Positions 41,815 to 51,019 are shown, numbered from the stretch's first letter. The stretch: DNA of 64,000 nt from Clostridium sp. AF27-2AA (GCF_003478505.1 NZ_QUFI01000013.1:3191-67190); one strand, 5' to 3'. The notes: a model not told the origin generated them from the sequence alone. Program-made: numbers and translations.

Positions 41815-44457
41815 TTACTGAATCTGCTCTGCTGCAGTCTCGTATGCTTTCTCCAGAGCTGCATCGACACCGGCCGGGTTCTTACCGCCTGCCTGTGCCA
41901 TGTTCGGACGACCGCCGCCGCCGCCGCCAACCAGGCCGGCAATTGCTTTGACCAGGTTGCCCGCATGAGCGCCCTTCTTCTGAGCCTCATCGGTTGCGGT
42001 TACCATCAGGTTGACCTTGTCGCCCTGAACGGAGGCCAGAACGATCACGCCTTCGCCAAGCTTATCCTTTAACTGGTCGCCCAGACCTCTCAGGCCGTTC
42101 ATGTCTACGTCTGCTACTTTCGCAGCCAGAACCTTCACGCCCTTCACGTCACGAACCTGGTCCATAACGTCTCCAAGGGACTCGTTTGCCAGCTTGCTCT
42201 TTAACTTGTCGTTCTCAGCGTGCAGAGCCTTGATTTCCTCCAGCATGGATTCAATCTTGGTCTTTAAGTCTGCCGGAGTGGTCTTTGCTGCTTTTGCTGC
42301 ATCCTCCAGCTCCTGCTCCAGATTCTCATAGTAACGCATAAGGCCGTCGCCGGTCAGTGCCTCGATTCTGCGGACACCTGCTGCGATGCCTGCCTCAGAA
42401 AGAATCTTGAATGCATGAACCGCGCCAGTGTTAGCGACATGAGTACCGCCGCAAAGCTCGGTAGAGAAATCGCCCATCTTAACCACACGGACCTTCTCAC
42501 CATACTTTTCGCCAAACAGCGCCATAGCGCCGGTCTTCTTCGCTTCATCCAGACTCATCTCCTGTGTTACAACATCCAGATTCTCCTGAATCTTCTGGTT
42601 TACCAGCTCCTCAACCTTTTTGATCTCCTCCGGAGTCATAGCGGAGAAATGGGTAAAGTCGAAACGGAGTCTGTCCGGAGTTACCAGGGAACCAGCCTGC
42701 TCTACATGGTCACCGAGGACGCTGCGCAGTGCCTTCTGAAGCAGATGGGTTGCGCTGTGGTTCTTCTCAGTGGAACGGCGGGATGCCTCATCTACCTTTA
42801 AGGTAACTGTCTCGCCTGCTGCCAGCATGCCGCTGGTCATATGTCCTACATGGCCAATCTTGCCGCCCTGTAAGTGAATGGTATCCTCTACAACAAAGAC
42901 ACCGTTGTTTGTGCCGGTGATGACACCTGTATCTCCGCACTGGCCGCCCATGGTTCCGTAGAATGGGGTCTCCTCTACAACGATGGTTCCGCGCTGGCCG
43001 TCAGTCAGAGCTTCTACAATCTCAGTATCGGTAGTCAGAACCGTGATCTTTGACTCATGCTCCAGTCTGTCATAACCAACGAATTTGGAAGTAATCTCAG
43101 CCGGGATGGACTGGTATACGGTTACATCCGCACCCATGTAGTTGGTTGTCTTACGTGCTTTTCTTGCCTTCTCACGCTGCTCTTTCATAGCTGCCTGAAA
43201 GCCTTCCTCGTCTACGGTCAGGTTCTTCTCTTCCAGGATCTCGATGGTTAAATCTAACGGGAATCCGTAGGTATCGTACAGCTTGAAGGCATTCTCGCCA
43301 GAAAGTACAGTCTCGTTCTTTGCGGACATCTCGCTCTCCATGTCTGCAAGAATCGCAAGACCCTGGTCGATGGTCTTGTTGAACTTCTCTTCCTCTTCCG
43401 CAAGAACCTTTAAGATCATAGCCTTCTTCTCTTCCAGCTCCGGATATCCGTCCTTGGAAAGCTCGATAACTGTCTTGGAGAGCTCCGGCATGAATCTGCC
43501 CTCAATGCCAAGCAGACGTCCATGACGTGCGGCACGGCGGATCAGACGGCGCAAAACATAACCGCGGCCCTCGTTGGACGGCATGATGCCATCGGAGATC
43601 ATGAAGGTACAGGACTTTACATGATCAGCAATGATACGCAGGGAAACATCCTTCTTGTGATCCACCTGGTACTCAGTGTGTGCCATGGCACAGACCTCAT
43701 CCAGAAGTGCCTTGTTGGTATCTACGGTAAACAGGGAATCCACATCCTGGACTACAACAGCTAAACGTTCCAGACCCATACCGGTATCGATGTTCTTCTG
43801 TTTTAACTCCGTGTAATTGCCATGGCCATCGTTCTCGAACTGGGTGAATACGTTGTTCCATACCTCGATGTAACGGTCGCATTCACAGCCAACGGTACAG
43901 CCCGGCTTGCCGCAGCCGTACTTCTCACCGCGGTCATAGTAGATCTCGGAACATGGACCGCACGGACCTGCGCCATGCTCCCAGAAGTTGTCCTCTTTGC
44001 CGAAGCGGAAGATTTTCTCCGCTGGAACACCAATTTCCTTATTCCAGATGTTGAATGCTTCATCATCATCTAAGTAAACAGATGGATACAGACGGTCTTT
44101 CTCCAGTCCTACAACCTCGGTTAAGAACTCCCAGGACCAGTGGATTGCCTCATCCTTAAAATAATCACCGAATGAGAAGTTGCCCAGCATCTCAAAGAAG
44201 GTGCCGTGACGGGCGGTCTTACCGATGTTCTCGATATCACCGGTACGAATACACTTCTGGCAGGTGGTCACACGTCTTCTCGGCGGGATCTCCTGTCCGG
44301 TGAAATAAGGCTTTAACGGTGCCATACCGGAGTTGATGAGGAGCAGGCTGTTGTCGTTATGCGGCACCAGGGAAAAGCTCTTCATTGCCAGATGTCCCTT
44401 GCTCTCAAAGAATTCCAGGAACATTCTTCTCAGTTCGTTTACTCCATACTTCTTCAC
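41815..44457 (-). CDS. alaS: alanyl-tRNA synthetase
   Basis: The 880-residue class II synthetase has an N-terminal catalytic core (MKSFSLVPHNDNSLLLINSGMAPLKPYFTG, RVTTCQKCIRTGDIENIG). The editing domain has the HxxxH (NHSATHLLQ) and CxxxH (ELCGGTHVANTG) zinc motifs, and the C-terminal domain is glycine-rich (GGGGGGRPNMAQAGG). It starts at GTG, with GGAGG upstream. Alanylation of tRNA and editing of Ser/Gly mischarging are expected. A 6-bp hairpin (44482-44510) precedes it; no T-box is visible. No terminator follows before rpsU. Confidence 0.97.
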   Translation of the reverse strand: MKKYGVNELRRMFLEFFESKGHLAMKSFSLVPHNDNSLLLINSGMAPLKPYFTGQEIPPRRRVTTCQKCIRTGDIENIGKTARHGTFFEMLGNFSFGDYFKDEAIHWSWEFLTEVVGLEKDRLYPSVYLDDDEAFNIWNKEIGVPAEKIFRFGKEDNFWEHGAGPCGPCSEIYYDRGEKYGCGKPGCTVGCECDRYIEVWNNVFTQFENDGHGNYTELKQKNIDTGMGLERLAVVVQDVDSLFTVDTNKALLDEVCAMAHTEYQVDHKKDVSLRIIADHVKSCTFMISDGIMPSNEGRGYVLRRLIRRAARHGRLLGIEGRFMPELSKTVIELSKDGYPELEEKKAMILKVLAEEEEKFNKTIDQGLAILADMESEMSAKNETVLSGENAFKLYDTYGFPLDLTIEILEEKNLTVDEEGFQAAMKEQREKARKARKTTNYMGADVTVYQSIPAEITSKFVGYDRLEHESKITVLTTDTEIVEALTDGQRGTIVVEETPFYGTMGGQCGDTGVITGTNNGVFVVEDTIHLQGGKIGHVGHMTSGMLAAGETVTLKVDEASRRSTEKNHSATHLLQKALRSVLGDHVEQAGSLVTPDRLRFDFTHFSAMTPEEIKKVEELVNQKIQENLDVVTQEMSLDEAKKTGAMALFGEKYGEKVRVVKMGDFSTELCGGTHVANTGAVHAFKILSEAGIAAGVRRIEALTGDGLMRYYENLEQELEDAAKAAKTTPADLKTKIESMLEEIKALHAENDKLKSKLANESLGDVMDQVRDVKGVKVLAAKVADVDMNGLRGLGDQLKDKLGEGVIVLASVQGDKVNLMVTATDEAQKKGAHAGNLVKAIAGLVGGGGGGRPNMAQAGGKNPAGVDAALEKAYETAAEQIQ

Positions 44458-44532
44458 TTTACTACTTCCTCCGTATTATCACCGCTGTCCACACAATATG
44501 CAGGCAGCGGCTGGATTTTGCAGAACCGCGTC

Positions 44533-44658
44533 TTATGCGCGCTCTGCGTCTTTCTTGTCTCTGAACTTCTTGCCACAGATAATTCCCGCGTATGCGAGTG
44601 CTGCAAAAATAACGGCTTTTACGGTATATCCAATCAGACTTGTTGCGATTGCTGCCAT
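44533..44658 (-). CDS. 41-residue predicted single-pass membrane protein
   Basis: The start has AAGGAGG 8 bases upstream of ATG and a consensus promoter. The peptide starts MAAIATSLIGYTVKAVIFAA, has one membrane segment (about 5-29), then a basic/acidic tail (GKKFRDKKDAERA). It is too short for usual gene calling. It lies 75 bases upstream of alaS on the same transcript. I do not recognise the family; the layout (hydrophobic helix, charged cytoplasmic tail) is that of small regulatory membrane peptides. Confidence 0.75.
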   Translation of the reverse strand: MAAIATSLIGYTVKAVIFAALAYAGIICGKKFRDKKDAERA

Positions 44659-44704
44659 AATAACTTCCTCCTTATGTTCAGAAATAAAATCAATTCATCT
44701 TTGT

Positions 44705-44733
44705 ATCTTACCATAGGAACCCATAATTATCAA
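44705..44733 (-). promoter_or_regulatory. promoter of the small membrane protein-alaS unit
   Basis: Minus-strand TTGATA (44733-44728), a 17-base spacer and TAAGAT (44710-44705) with TGG before the -10. Confidence 0.75.
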
Positions 44734-44768
44734 GTCCCTACGTCAGGTTCTTAACAGACTCTGCCAAT

Positions 44769-44810
44769 GGAAAAAGCAGGCAGAAAACCAATTTTCGTTT
44801 CCGCCTGCTT
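44769..44810 (-). terminator. terminator after the LprI-like gene
   Basis: AAGCAGGC (minus 44810-44803) pairs with GCCTGCTT (44781-44774), extended by a GGAAA/TTTTC stretch past one mismatch. It is followed by TTTTTCC on the minus strand. Confidence 0.8.
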
Positions 44811-44825
44811 CCGATTTTTTGTTTT

Positions 44826-45683
44826 CTATTCTGTTTCATCCAAAATGCTTTCATACTGCTCAGCCAGCGCGTAAACCCGCTCTCTTGTGAGATCCCGCAG
44901 GGAACGGATGTATTCCAGTTCCTCCAGCATGCTTCCGCTCTGTTTTTTGGAATTGGCCACTGCCGTACTCTCCCGGTCACGGACCCAGCTGCGCTGCTCT
45001 GTGAAAAACGCGGTCTTTTCATCTCCGGATAGCTGCTGCTCCAAAATCTCCAGAATGCTCTGCAGCTTGTTTTCCCAGATTTTCCGTTCTGACTCCGCCA
45101 CAGCCTTCATGGCGTTGGCACTGTTGTCGACGGATGCACTCCGGCGTTCCTCCGCCTGGGCGTCCAGTTCGGCAAGCTGTGCCAGAATGCCTGTCTTTGT
45201 TCCAGACTGCGTCTCTTCTTTTTCCGCGGTGATTCTGGCTCCGCCTGGCGCATCTGCATTATTCTCCGGCATATCGTCCTGAACCAAAATTCCAGAGCTG
45301 TCCAATAACGGCTCTGCTCCGGAATCGGCGGCTATTCTCTGCTCCGAAAGCGCATATGCTCCCGCCGCTTCTTCTCCGCCTGCTGCTTTCTGAAGCACTC
45401 CGGCTGCCCCAGCATCTCCGGCGGTTTCCTTTATCCCGTCACTCCCAGCGGCCCCGGCGGCTTGCTCTGATCCGGCTCCTTCGTCAGCTTTCGTTGCCTC
45501 TGCCATCCCGGCTTCCGTCACCGCAGATACCACGGCAGCCTGTCCGGATACATTTTTTTCCACAGTCTCTTCCGAAACATACTGTGTCTCACCAGCCGCC
45601 AGATGTCGTGCGGAATAATCTGTAATTCCGATTCCTGCCACACAGATCACTGCAATGGCTACCCAGATTCCTTTTAGCTTCAT
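44826..45683 (-). CDS. secreted or membrane-anchored protein with LprI-like C-terminal domain
   Basis: The 285-residue protein has an N-terminal hydrophobic segment (about 5-22), a long Ala/Gly/Glu-rich linker (about 45-165) and a C-terminal helical domain (about 175-280). The domain pattern KIWENKLQSILEILEQQL then EQRSWVRDRE resembles the lysozyme-inhibitor LprI family (DUF1311), though the usual disulfide cysteines are missing. The function is unknown; an envelope role is likely. A weak AGGA site precedes the ATG. It forms its own unit before the small-protein/alaS unit. Confidence 0.7.
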   Translation of the reverse strand: MKLKGIWVAIAVICVAGIGITDYSARHLAAGETQYVSEETVEKNVSGQAAVVSAVTEAGMAEATKADEGAGSEQAAGAAGSDGIKETAGDAGAAGVLQKAAGGEEAAGAYALSEQRIAADSGAEPLLDSSGILVQDDMPENNADAPGGARITAEKEETQSGTKTGILAQLAELDAQAEERRSASVDNSANAMKAVAESERKIWENKLQSILEILEQQLSGDEKTAFFTEQRSWVRDRESTAVANSKKQSGSMLEELEYIRSLRDLTRERVYALAEQYESILDETE

Positions 45684-45847
45684 AAATCAATCAGTCCTGC
45701 CTATTCTGATATTGTTCCGATCGTATTCCGATTCACTGAACATACCATAACATAAACAGGACTAAATGAAAATATAAGTTCAAAAGAAGTAAATAATCGT
45801 AAGAAAGCCTTAACAGTTTCTGCAGCTAATAAGATTCGATTCGCGGG

Positions 45848-46330
45848 TCAGGCATCCACGCCGTCATCTGTAAGAAGGTTGTTTCCATCTGCCGCCGTGG
45901 TGGCCAGCTGGTCGCACCGCTCATTCTGCGGATGGCCGGCATGGCCCTTTACCCAGATGAAATTCACCCGGTGGGCGGCCTTTGCTTTCAAAAGACGCTC
46001 CCACAGGTCAATATTTTTCACCGGACCGCTCTTACCGCGCTTCCAGTTATTTTTCACCCAGTTGTCGATCCAGTGCTGGTTGAAGGCATCGGTCAAGTAT
46101 TTGGAATCCGAGTACAAATCTACCTCGCAGGGGCGGTTTAAAGCCTCTAACGCTACGATGGCCGCCATCAGCTCCATCCGGTTATTGGTGGTTTTTTTGT
46201 ATCCGGCAGACAGCTCCTTTTCGTGAAGCTGTCCCTTGCTGTCCGTAAAATGCAGGACTGCGCCGTATCCTCCCGGTCCATCCGGATTGCCTCTTGCTGA
46301 ACCATCGGTGTAAATCTGTACTTTTGACAT
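45848..46330 (-). CDS. rnhA: ribonuclease HI
   Basis: The 160-residue protein has the RNase H fold with all four catalytic carboxylates: Asp in [12 protein letters not shown], Glu in [10 protein letters not shown], Asp in [12 protein letters not shown] and Asp in NERCDQLA. It degrades RNA in RNA-DNA hybrids. RNase HII is encoded at the right end of the window. The C-terminus is about 10 residues past the core. AGGAG lies 11 bases before the ATG. Confidence 0.95.
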   Translation of the reverse strand: MSKVQIYTDGSARGNPDGPGGYGAVLHFTDSKGQLHEKELSAGYKKTTNNRMELMAAIVALEALNRPCEVDLYSDSKYLTDAFNQHWIDNWVKNNWKRGKSGPVKNIDLWERLLKAKAAHRVNFIWVKGHAGHPQNERCDQLATTAADGNNLLTDDGVDA

Positions 46331-46344
46331 AATCTGCTATTCTC

Positions 46345-47946
46345 CTATCTGTCCCATTTATCGCATAATGCATTGATCTGATCGGCAAATTTCGCCAGAT
46401 CCTTGTTGGCTCCGCCCTCGTTTCTGCGGATGACACCCATCAGGCGCTCGCCTGCTACCAGAAGCCGTGCAAAGACACCACTGGCCTTCTTCGCCGGAGC
46501 ACTCTTTGCCGGAATCGGAATTCCTGCAGTCTCGCGTACCCAGACTCCCTTGATGAGATCAAACTCCGCGCCGGAATAGGGTGCTTTTGCCGCCACACCG
46601 GTCTTTTCTGTTAAAAGTTCCGCAAAGCGGTCGCAGACATCATCGTTGCCATGTACCACGAAGAACTGCTGCGGCTTCTTTTCAAAAGCCAGTGCCCAAG
46701 TCAGAAGACCATTCTGGTCTGCATGACCGCTGATGTCATGAAGCACCTCAATATGGGCTTCTACATCTATGCTCTCACCAAAGAGCTTCACTTCTTTTGC
46801 TCCATCAACCAGCGCGCGGCCAATGGTTCCAACTGCCTGATATCCGGCAAAAATCACCGTACACTCCTTCCGCCACAGATTATGCTTTAAATGGTGGCGG
46901 ATACGACCCGCGTCACACATGCCGGACGCGGAAATGATTACCTTTGGCTTCGTATCAAAGTTGATATTGATGGATTCGTCGCTGGTTACGGAAAGCCTCA
47001 GACCCGGGAAGGAGATCGGGTTGATTCCCTCCTCTACTAGTTCCCTGGTTTCCTCATCATAGCATTCTGCCTGATTTTCCTTAAAGACATGTGTGGCCTC
47101 TACCGCCAGCGGACTATCCACATAAACCTCAAAATTATCATGGCCGTGAATCAGATGCTGGGATTTGATCTGGCGGAAGTAGTAAAGAAGCTCCTGGGTA
47201 CGTCCTACCGCAAAGGCCGGAATGACTACATTGCCGCCCCGGTCCAGAGTTTCCTGCACGATCCGGACCAGCTCGGAAATATGATCCTTACCCTTCTGAT
47301 GGAACCGGTCTCCATAAGTAGACTCCATGACTGCGTAGTCTGCCTCTTTGGTGTAGATCGGATCCCGGATCAGCGGCTTATTGAAGTTACCGATATCACC
47401 GGAAAAGACGATTTTCTTCTCCACACCATCTTCCTTCATCCAGATTTCGATGGAGGCTGATCCAAGCAGATGGCCGATATCCGTAAACCGGATGGAAACC
47501 TCATCGTTTACTTCCACGATCTCGTCGTAGTTATACCCTTCAAAATGCTCCAGTACGCCCAGCGCGTCGTTCATCTCGTATAACGGCGGTACTTCCGGTC
47601 GTCCGGCACGCCTTGCTTTCCTGTTTTTCCATTCCGCGTCCATCTCCTGGATGTGCGCGGAATCCTTTAACATGATGTTGCAGAGGTCACAGGTAGCATT
47701 AGTTGCAATCACACGCCCCTTAAAACCTCTCGCGTAAATGTAGGGCAGCATGCCCACATGATCAATGTGTGAATGTGTCACAAGCACAAACTGAATGTCT
47801 GACCACGGCACCGGCGGATCCACATTCTCGTAAATGTTGACACCCTGCTCCATGCCACAGTCTACCAGAAACTTGCTGGTCCCGACTTCCAGATAATGGC
47901 AGCTTCCTGTTACCTCATGAGCCGCTCCGCTGAAAACCAATCTCAT
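46345..47946 (-). CDS. metallo-beta-lactamase / beta-CASP ribonuclease-like protein
   Basis: The 533-residue protein (ATG at 47946, AAGGAGG site) has the MBL motif THSHIDHVG, an FSGDIGN motif, a beta-CASP insertion (AFAVGRTQELLYY, ASGMCDAGRIRHHL) and a C-terminal RNA-specificity motif (ISGHADQNGLL, FVVHGNDDVCDRFAELL). This is the layout of YSH1/CPSF-type exonucleases and endonucleases. A role in RNA processing is likely; the substrate is unknown. A C-terminal tail of about 55 residues is extra. It lies downstream of spoIVA. Confidence 0.9.
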   Translation of the reverse strand: MRLVFSGAAHEVTGSCHYLEVGTSKFLVDCGMEQGVNIYENVDPPVPWSDIQFVLVTHSHIDHVGMLPYIYARGFKGRVIATNATCDLCNIMLKDSAHIQEMDAEWKNRKARRAGRPEVPPLYEMNDALGVLEHFEGYNYDEIVEVNDEVSIRFTDIGHLLGSASIEIWMKEDGVEKKIVFSGDIGNFNKPLIRDPIYTKEADYAVMESTYGDRFHQKGKDHISELVRIVQETLDRGGNVVIPAFAVGRTQELLYYFRQIKSQHLIHGHDNFEVYVDSPLAVEATHVFKENQAECYDEETRELVEEGINPISFPGLRLSVTSDESININFDTKPKVIISASGMCDAGRIRHHLKHNLWRKECTVIFAGYQAVGTIGRALVDGAKEVKLFGESIDVEAHIEVLHDISGHADQNGLLTWALAFEKKPQQFFVVHGNDDVCDRFAELLTEKTGVAAKAPYSGAEFDLIKGVWVRETAGIPIPAKSAPAKKASGVFARLLVAGERLMGVIRRNEGGANKDLAKFADQINALCDKWDR

Positions 47947-47998
47947 ATGGCACCCTCCTTTTGTAGGTATGTGCTCTCGGGGTCCGAGGGTACACATT

Positions 47999-49474
47999 TT
48001 AAATAATGATGCAGATCAGGCCACCATTGCTGTCGTTGATGATCTTCTGGAGCGCGTCCTGAAGCTTTGCCTGGCACTCCTCTGTCATCTGGTTTACTTT
48101 GGCCTGAATCCCATCTTCCACAATTTGTTCTATGGATTTTCCGAAAATATTCGTCTCCCAGATTCCATTTTCTTCCCGGTTTGCGTTGTCCTTCATATAG
48201 GAGATCAAATCCTGGGCCTGCTGCTCGCTCCCCACAATGGGTGCGATTTCTGTCTGGATCTGGGCCCGGATCAGGTTGATAGACGGCGCTTCCGCCTTCA
48301 TCTTGACCCCATAGCGGTTTCCGTGGCGGATCACCACCGGCTCATCCAAAACAATCTCCGACCGCTCCGGTGTCACTACGCCGTAGCCTCTGGCCCTTAC
48401 CTGCTCTACCGCGTTCTGAATCTTGTCATACTCGGACTTTTTTGCCGCCAGATCCTTCAACTGCTGCATCAGCTGGTATTCATCCGCAATGGAAAGCCCG
48501 GAAAAATCACTTAAAATCTGGTAATAATAGCCGTCCTCAAACAGCATGCGTACCATGACTTTTCCATCTGACAGGTTCATCCGGCCAGTTTCCATGCTGC
48601 TTACCGCCTCTGCTTCCTCGTCCTTCCAGGAATCTTTAAGATCCTTCATCCGGCGGATGTGGCTCATGGCATTGCGTGCCGCTTTTACGGCCTGCTGTTT
48701 GAGCCAGTGGGACGCCGGAAGAATCTCCAGCCACTTCGGGATCTGAAAGTCTACTTCCGTCACCGGAAATTCGAACAGCACCTGCTTTAAAATCTGGTAA
48801 ATATCCCCGGTTTTTAGCTGTTCACAATTCACCGGCATGACACAAACCCCATATTTCGTTTCCAGTTCCCGGGCCAGATTCCTGGTCTCCTCTGAATACG
48901 GGCGGCTGGAGTTTAAAAGCACCAGAAACGGTTTTCCAATCTCCTGAAGCTCCCGGACTGCCGTTTCCTCCGGTTTTATGTAGGCCTGCCGTTCCAGTTC
49001 CCCAAAGGAGCCATCCGTGGTGATTACAAGGCCGATCGTGGAATGGTCACGGATCACCTTTCTGGTACCAATCTCCGCCGCCATGGTAAAGGGAATGCTT
49101 TCTTCAAACCAGGGTGTCTTCACCAGGCGTTCCTTCTCATTCTCCATGTGTCCGCTGGCCCCTTCGGTCATAAATCCCACACAGTCCACCAGCCGCACCT
49201 TCACCGCGGTATCTTCTCCCAGATCAATGCGGGCCGCTTCCTTGGGAACAAATTTGGGCTCCGTGGTCATGATGGTCTTTCCTGCCGCGCTCTGTGGCAG
49301 TTCATCCCGGGTCCGGTTCTTCTGATGCTCATCGGTGATACCGGGCAGTACCATCTGCTCCATAAACCGTTTGATAAATGTGGACTTTCCGGTCCGCACC
49401 GGCCCTACCACTCCCAGATAAATTTCGCCTCCGGTCCTTGCCTGAATATCCCGGTATACGCTGTACTGCTCCAT
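47999..49474 (-). CDS. spoIVA: stage IV sporulation protein A (spore coat ATPase)
   Basis: The 491-residue protein matches SpoIVA in length and features. An N-terminal GTPase-like domain has Walker A GPVRTGKST (24-32) and Walker B-like VDCVGFMTEG; a middle domain follows, and a C-terminal region ends in hydrophobic GGLICIII. In Bacillus it forms an ATP-driven polymer on the forespore surface that anchors the coat, and it is made under sigma-E. A GGGGGAG site precedes the ATG. A candidate sigma-E promoter and an unusual inverted repeat lie just upstream. Confidence 0.96.
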   Translation of the reverse strand: MEQYSVYRDIQARTGGEIYLGVVGPVRTGKSTFIKRFMEQMVLPGITDEHQKNRTRDELPQSAAGKTIMTTEPKFVPKEAARIDLGEDTAVKVRLVDCVGFMTEGASGHMENEKERLVKTPWFEESIPFTMAAEIGTRKVIRDHSTIGLVITTDGSFGELERQAYIKPEETAVRELQEIGKPFLVLLNSSRPYSEETRNLARELETKYGVCVMPVNCEQLKTGDIYQILKQVLFEFPVTEVDFQIPKWLEILPASHWLKQQAVKAARNAMSHIRRMKDLKDSWKDEEAEAVSSMETGRMNLSDGKVMVRMLFEDGYYYQILSDFSGLSIADEYQLMQQLKDLAAKKSEYDKIQNAVEQVRARGYGVVTPERSEIVLDEPVVIRHGNRYGVKMKAEAPSINLIRAQIQTEIAPIVGSEQQAQDLISYMKDNANREENGIWETNIFGKSIEQIVEDGIQAKVNQMTEECQAKLQDALQKIINDSNGGLICIII

Positions 49475-49476
49475 AT

Positions 49477-49543
49477 GGACACTCCCCCTGCCAATAACAG
49501 ACTTTGCTTCTTGCTGCTGTTAACAATATATGCGGGAGTGTCC
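49477..49543 (-). repeat. inverted repeat spanning the spoIVA ribosome site and promoter
   Basis: GGACACTCCC (49477-49486) and GGGAGTGTCC (49534-49543) are perfect 10-bp complements 47 bases apart. The promoter-distal arm includes the ribosome site GGGGGAG of spoIVA. The other arm lies in the spacer of the candidate sigma-E promoter, upstream of the predicted transcript start, so only transcripts entering from upstream would contain both arms. Confidence 0.75.
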
Positions 49544-49554
49544 CTGCTTCATTC
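49525..49554 (-). promoter_or_regulatory. candidate sigma-E promoter of spoIVA
   Basis: Minus-strand GAATGAA (49554-49548), a 15-base spacer and CATATATT (49532-49525). The -10 fits the sigma-E pattern CATANNNT; the -35 is only partial. Transcription would start near 49518. Confidence 0.5.
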
Positions 49555-49558
49555 TATT

Positions 49559-50794
49559 TTATTTTTTTCCCATATAAAGGTGGCGCGGAATACCGTCTAC
49601 CATGACAGACGGAGAATCACCCTGGATCAGTGGTCTCACATAATCGATAAACTCCTCGGTCACATAGGTGCCGTCCTTGGTAATCCACTCTCTCGGCACC
49701 ATCTTCTCTCCGTTTGCGATCTTGTGAACATCGTAAATGCCGGTCGCGCACTGGTACGGGTCATCGGATACACGGTCAATGACCACCATCTTGCCGGAAT
49801 CGCCCTCATCCGCTGCCTTGACAGCGGCACCGCCTACCATGAAGGCCTCATTCACATCGACACGGGATGCCAGATGGGCTGCGCTTCGCTGTAAAGTGGA
49901 AAATTCAACAGCACGGGTCTTGCAGCCGATATCACGATGGATTACGTTGGCCAGATAGCTCGCGGTTCCGGTCAGCTGCTTGTGACCGAATGCGTCTACA
50001 TAATCCGAAGCACTTCCCAGCTCGCTGACATAACGGCCGTCCTGAATGCGGATACCCTCAGAAACTGCGACAACGACCACATCCTTCTTGACCAGAAGCT
50101 TCCGTACTTTCGCAGTAAACTTTTCGATGTCAAAGGTCAGTTCCGGCAGATAGATCAGATCTGGTCCGTCACAATCCTCGCCCCGGGACAATGCAGCCGC
50201 GCCGGTCAGCCATCCGGCATTGCGGCCCATGATCTCAATGATGATCACCTGCTGCTTTTTATATGAGAAGCCGATGCCATCCCGGATTACTTCCTTGGTA
50301 GAGGTCGCAATATATTTGGCAGCGCTGCCGTAGCCCGGTGTATGATCAGTCAGGGCCAGGTCGTTGTCTATGGTCTTCGGGACGCCGACAAACTTCTGGG
50401 ACTGCCCTGTCAGGATTGCGTAATCGGACAGTTTTTTGATCGTGTCCATAGAATCATTTCCGCCGATGTAAATAAAGCATTCAATATTCAGCTTATTTAA
50501 GATTTCAAAAATCTTCACATAGATTTCCTGATTCTCATGGATGTCCGGCAGTTTGTAGCGGCAGGTGCCAAGGAATGCAGACGGTGTGCGTTTCAGTATT
50601 TCCACATCCAGATCACTCCGGATGTACTTGGAAAGATCCACATACTGTTCATCCAGAAGTCCCTGAATTCCATACAGCATGCCGTATACCTTTTTCGCTC
50701 CGCGGTCAACCGCCGTACGGTACACACCTGCAAGACTGGAATTGATGACGGCCGTCGGCCCTCCGGATTGTCCAACGATTACATTGCCCTTCAT
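49559..50794 (-). CDS. 6-phosphofructokinase, probably pyrophosphate-dependent
   Basis: The protein has 411 residues from the ATG at 50794 (AAGGAGG at 8 bases; the open frame extends 24 codons more). It has the PFK fold: GQSGGPTAVINSS, GGNDS (111-115), VPKTIDNDL (138-146) and MGRNAGWL. Known PPi-PFKs carry Asp in the GG-x-D-S position and Lys in PKTIDND where ATP enzymes have Gly; both are seen here, and Asn replaces the usual first Asp. A TATTAT -10 at 50862-50857 with a -35 in the preceding terminator, and a leader hairpin (50823-50847), lie upstream. Confidence 0.85.
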   Translation of the reverse strand: MKGNVIVGQSGGPTAVINSSLAGVYRTAVDRGAKKVYGMLYGIQGLLDEQYVDLSKYIRSDLDVEILKRTPSAFLGTCRYKLPDIHENQEIYVKIFEILNKLNIECFIYIGGNDSMDTIKKLSDYAILTGQSQKFVGVPKTIDNDLALTDHTPGYGSAAKYIATSTKEVIRDGIGFSYKKQQVIIIEIMGRNAGWLTGAAALSRGEDCDGPDLIYLPELTFDIEKFTAKVRKLLVKKDVVVVAVSEGIRIQDGRYVSELGSASDYVDAFGHKQLTGTASYLANVIHRDIGCKTRAVEFSTLQRSAAHLASRVDVNEAFMVGGAAVKAADEGDSGKMVVIDRVSDDPYQCATGIYDVHKIANGEKMVPREWITKDGTYVTEEFIDYVRPLIQGDSPSVMVDGIPRHLYMGKK

Positions 50795-50866
50795 AGTAAA
50801 CCCTCCTTCATATAGTCTTAACGTAACGGGTCCCCACACCCGGTTACTTTGCCTAAATAATACCAC

Positions 50867-50905
50867 AAAAAGGAGCGAAAAGTCTAGGACTTTTCGCTCC
50901 TTTTT
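50867..50905 (-). terminator. terminator of the livHMGF unit
   Basis: An 18-bp perfect hairpin with a 3-base loop: AAAAAGGAGCGAAAAGTC (50867-50884) with its complement at 50888-50905. On the minus strand it ends in a T-run and lies downstream of livF. It can also act on the plus strand. Confidence 0.92.
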
Positions 50906-51019
50906 CTATTATTTTCAGACACTTTAAAGTTTTGAAACAAATTCTCGCTTTTTGTCAAATTACGGCATCTGTTTTGCTTTTCCCGGCGTTTCGCACAATG
51001 TGAGCAACACCCTGTTCGT

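Noticed and set aside
44458..44760. T-box riboswitch before alaS
   Set aside because: The spacer is short and holds a small gene; no T-box sequence or specifier stem is visible.
44738..45022. A 94-codon minus-strand frame
   Set aside because: It overlaps the end of the LprI-like gene and its terminator in another frame; no domain.
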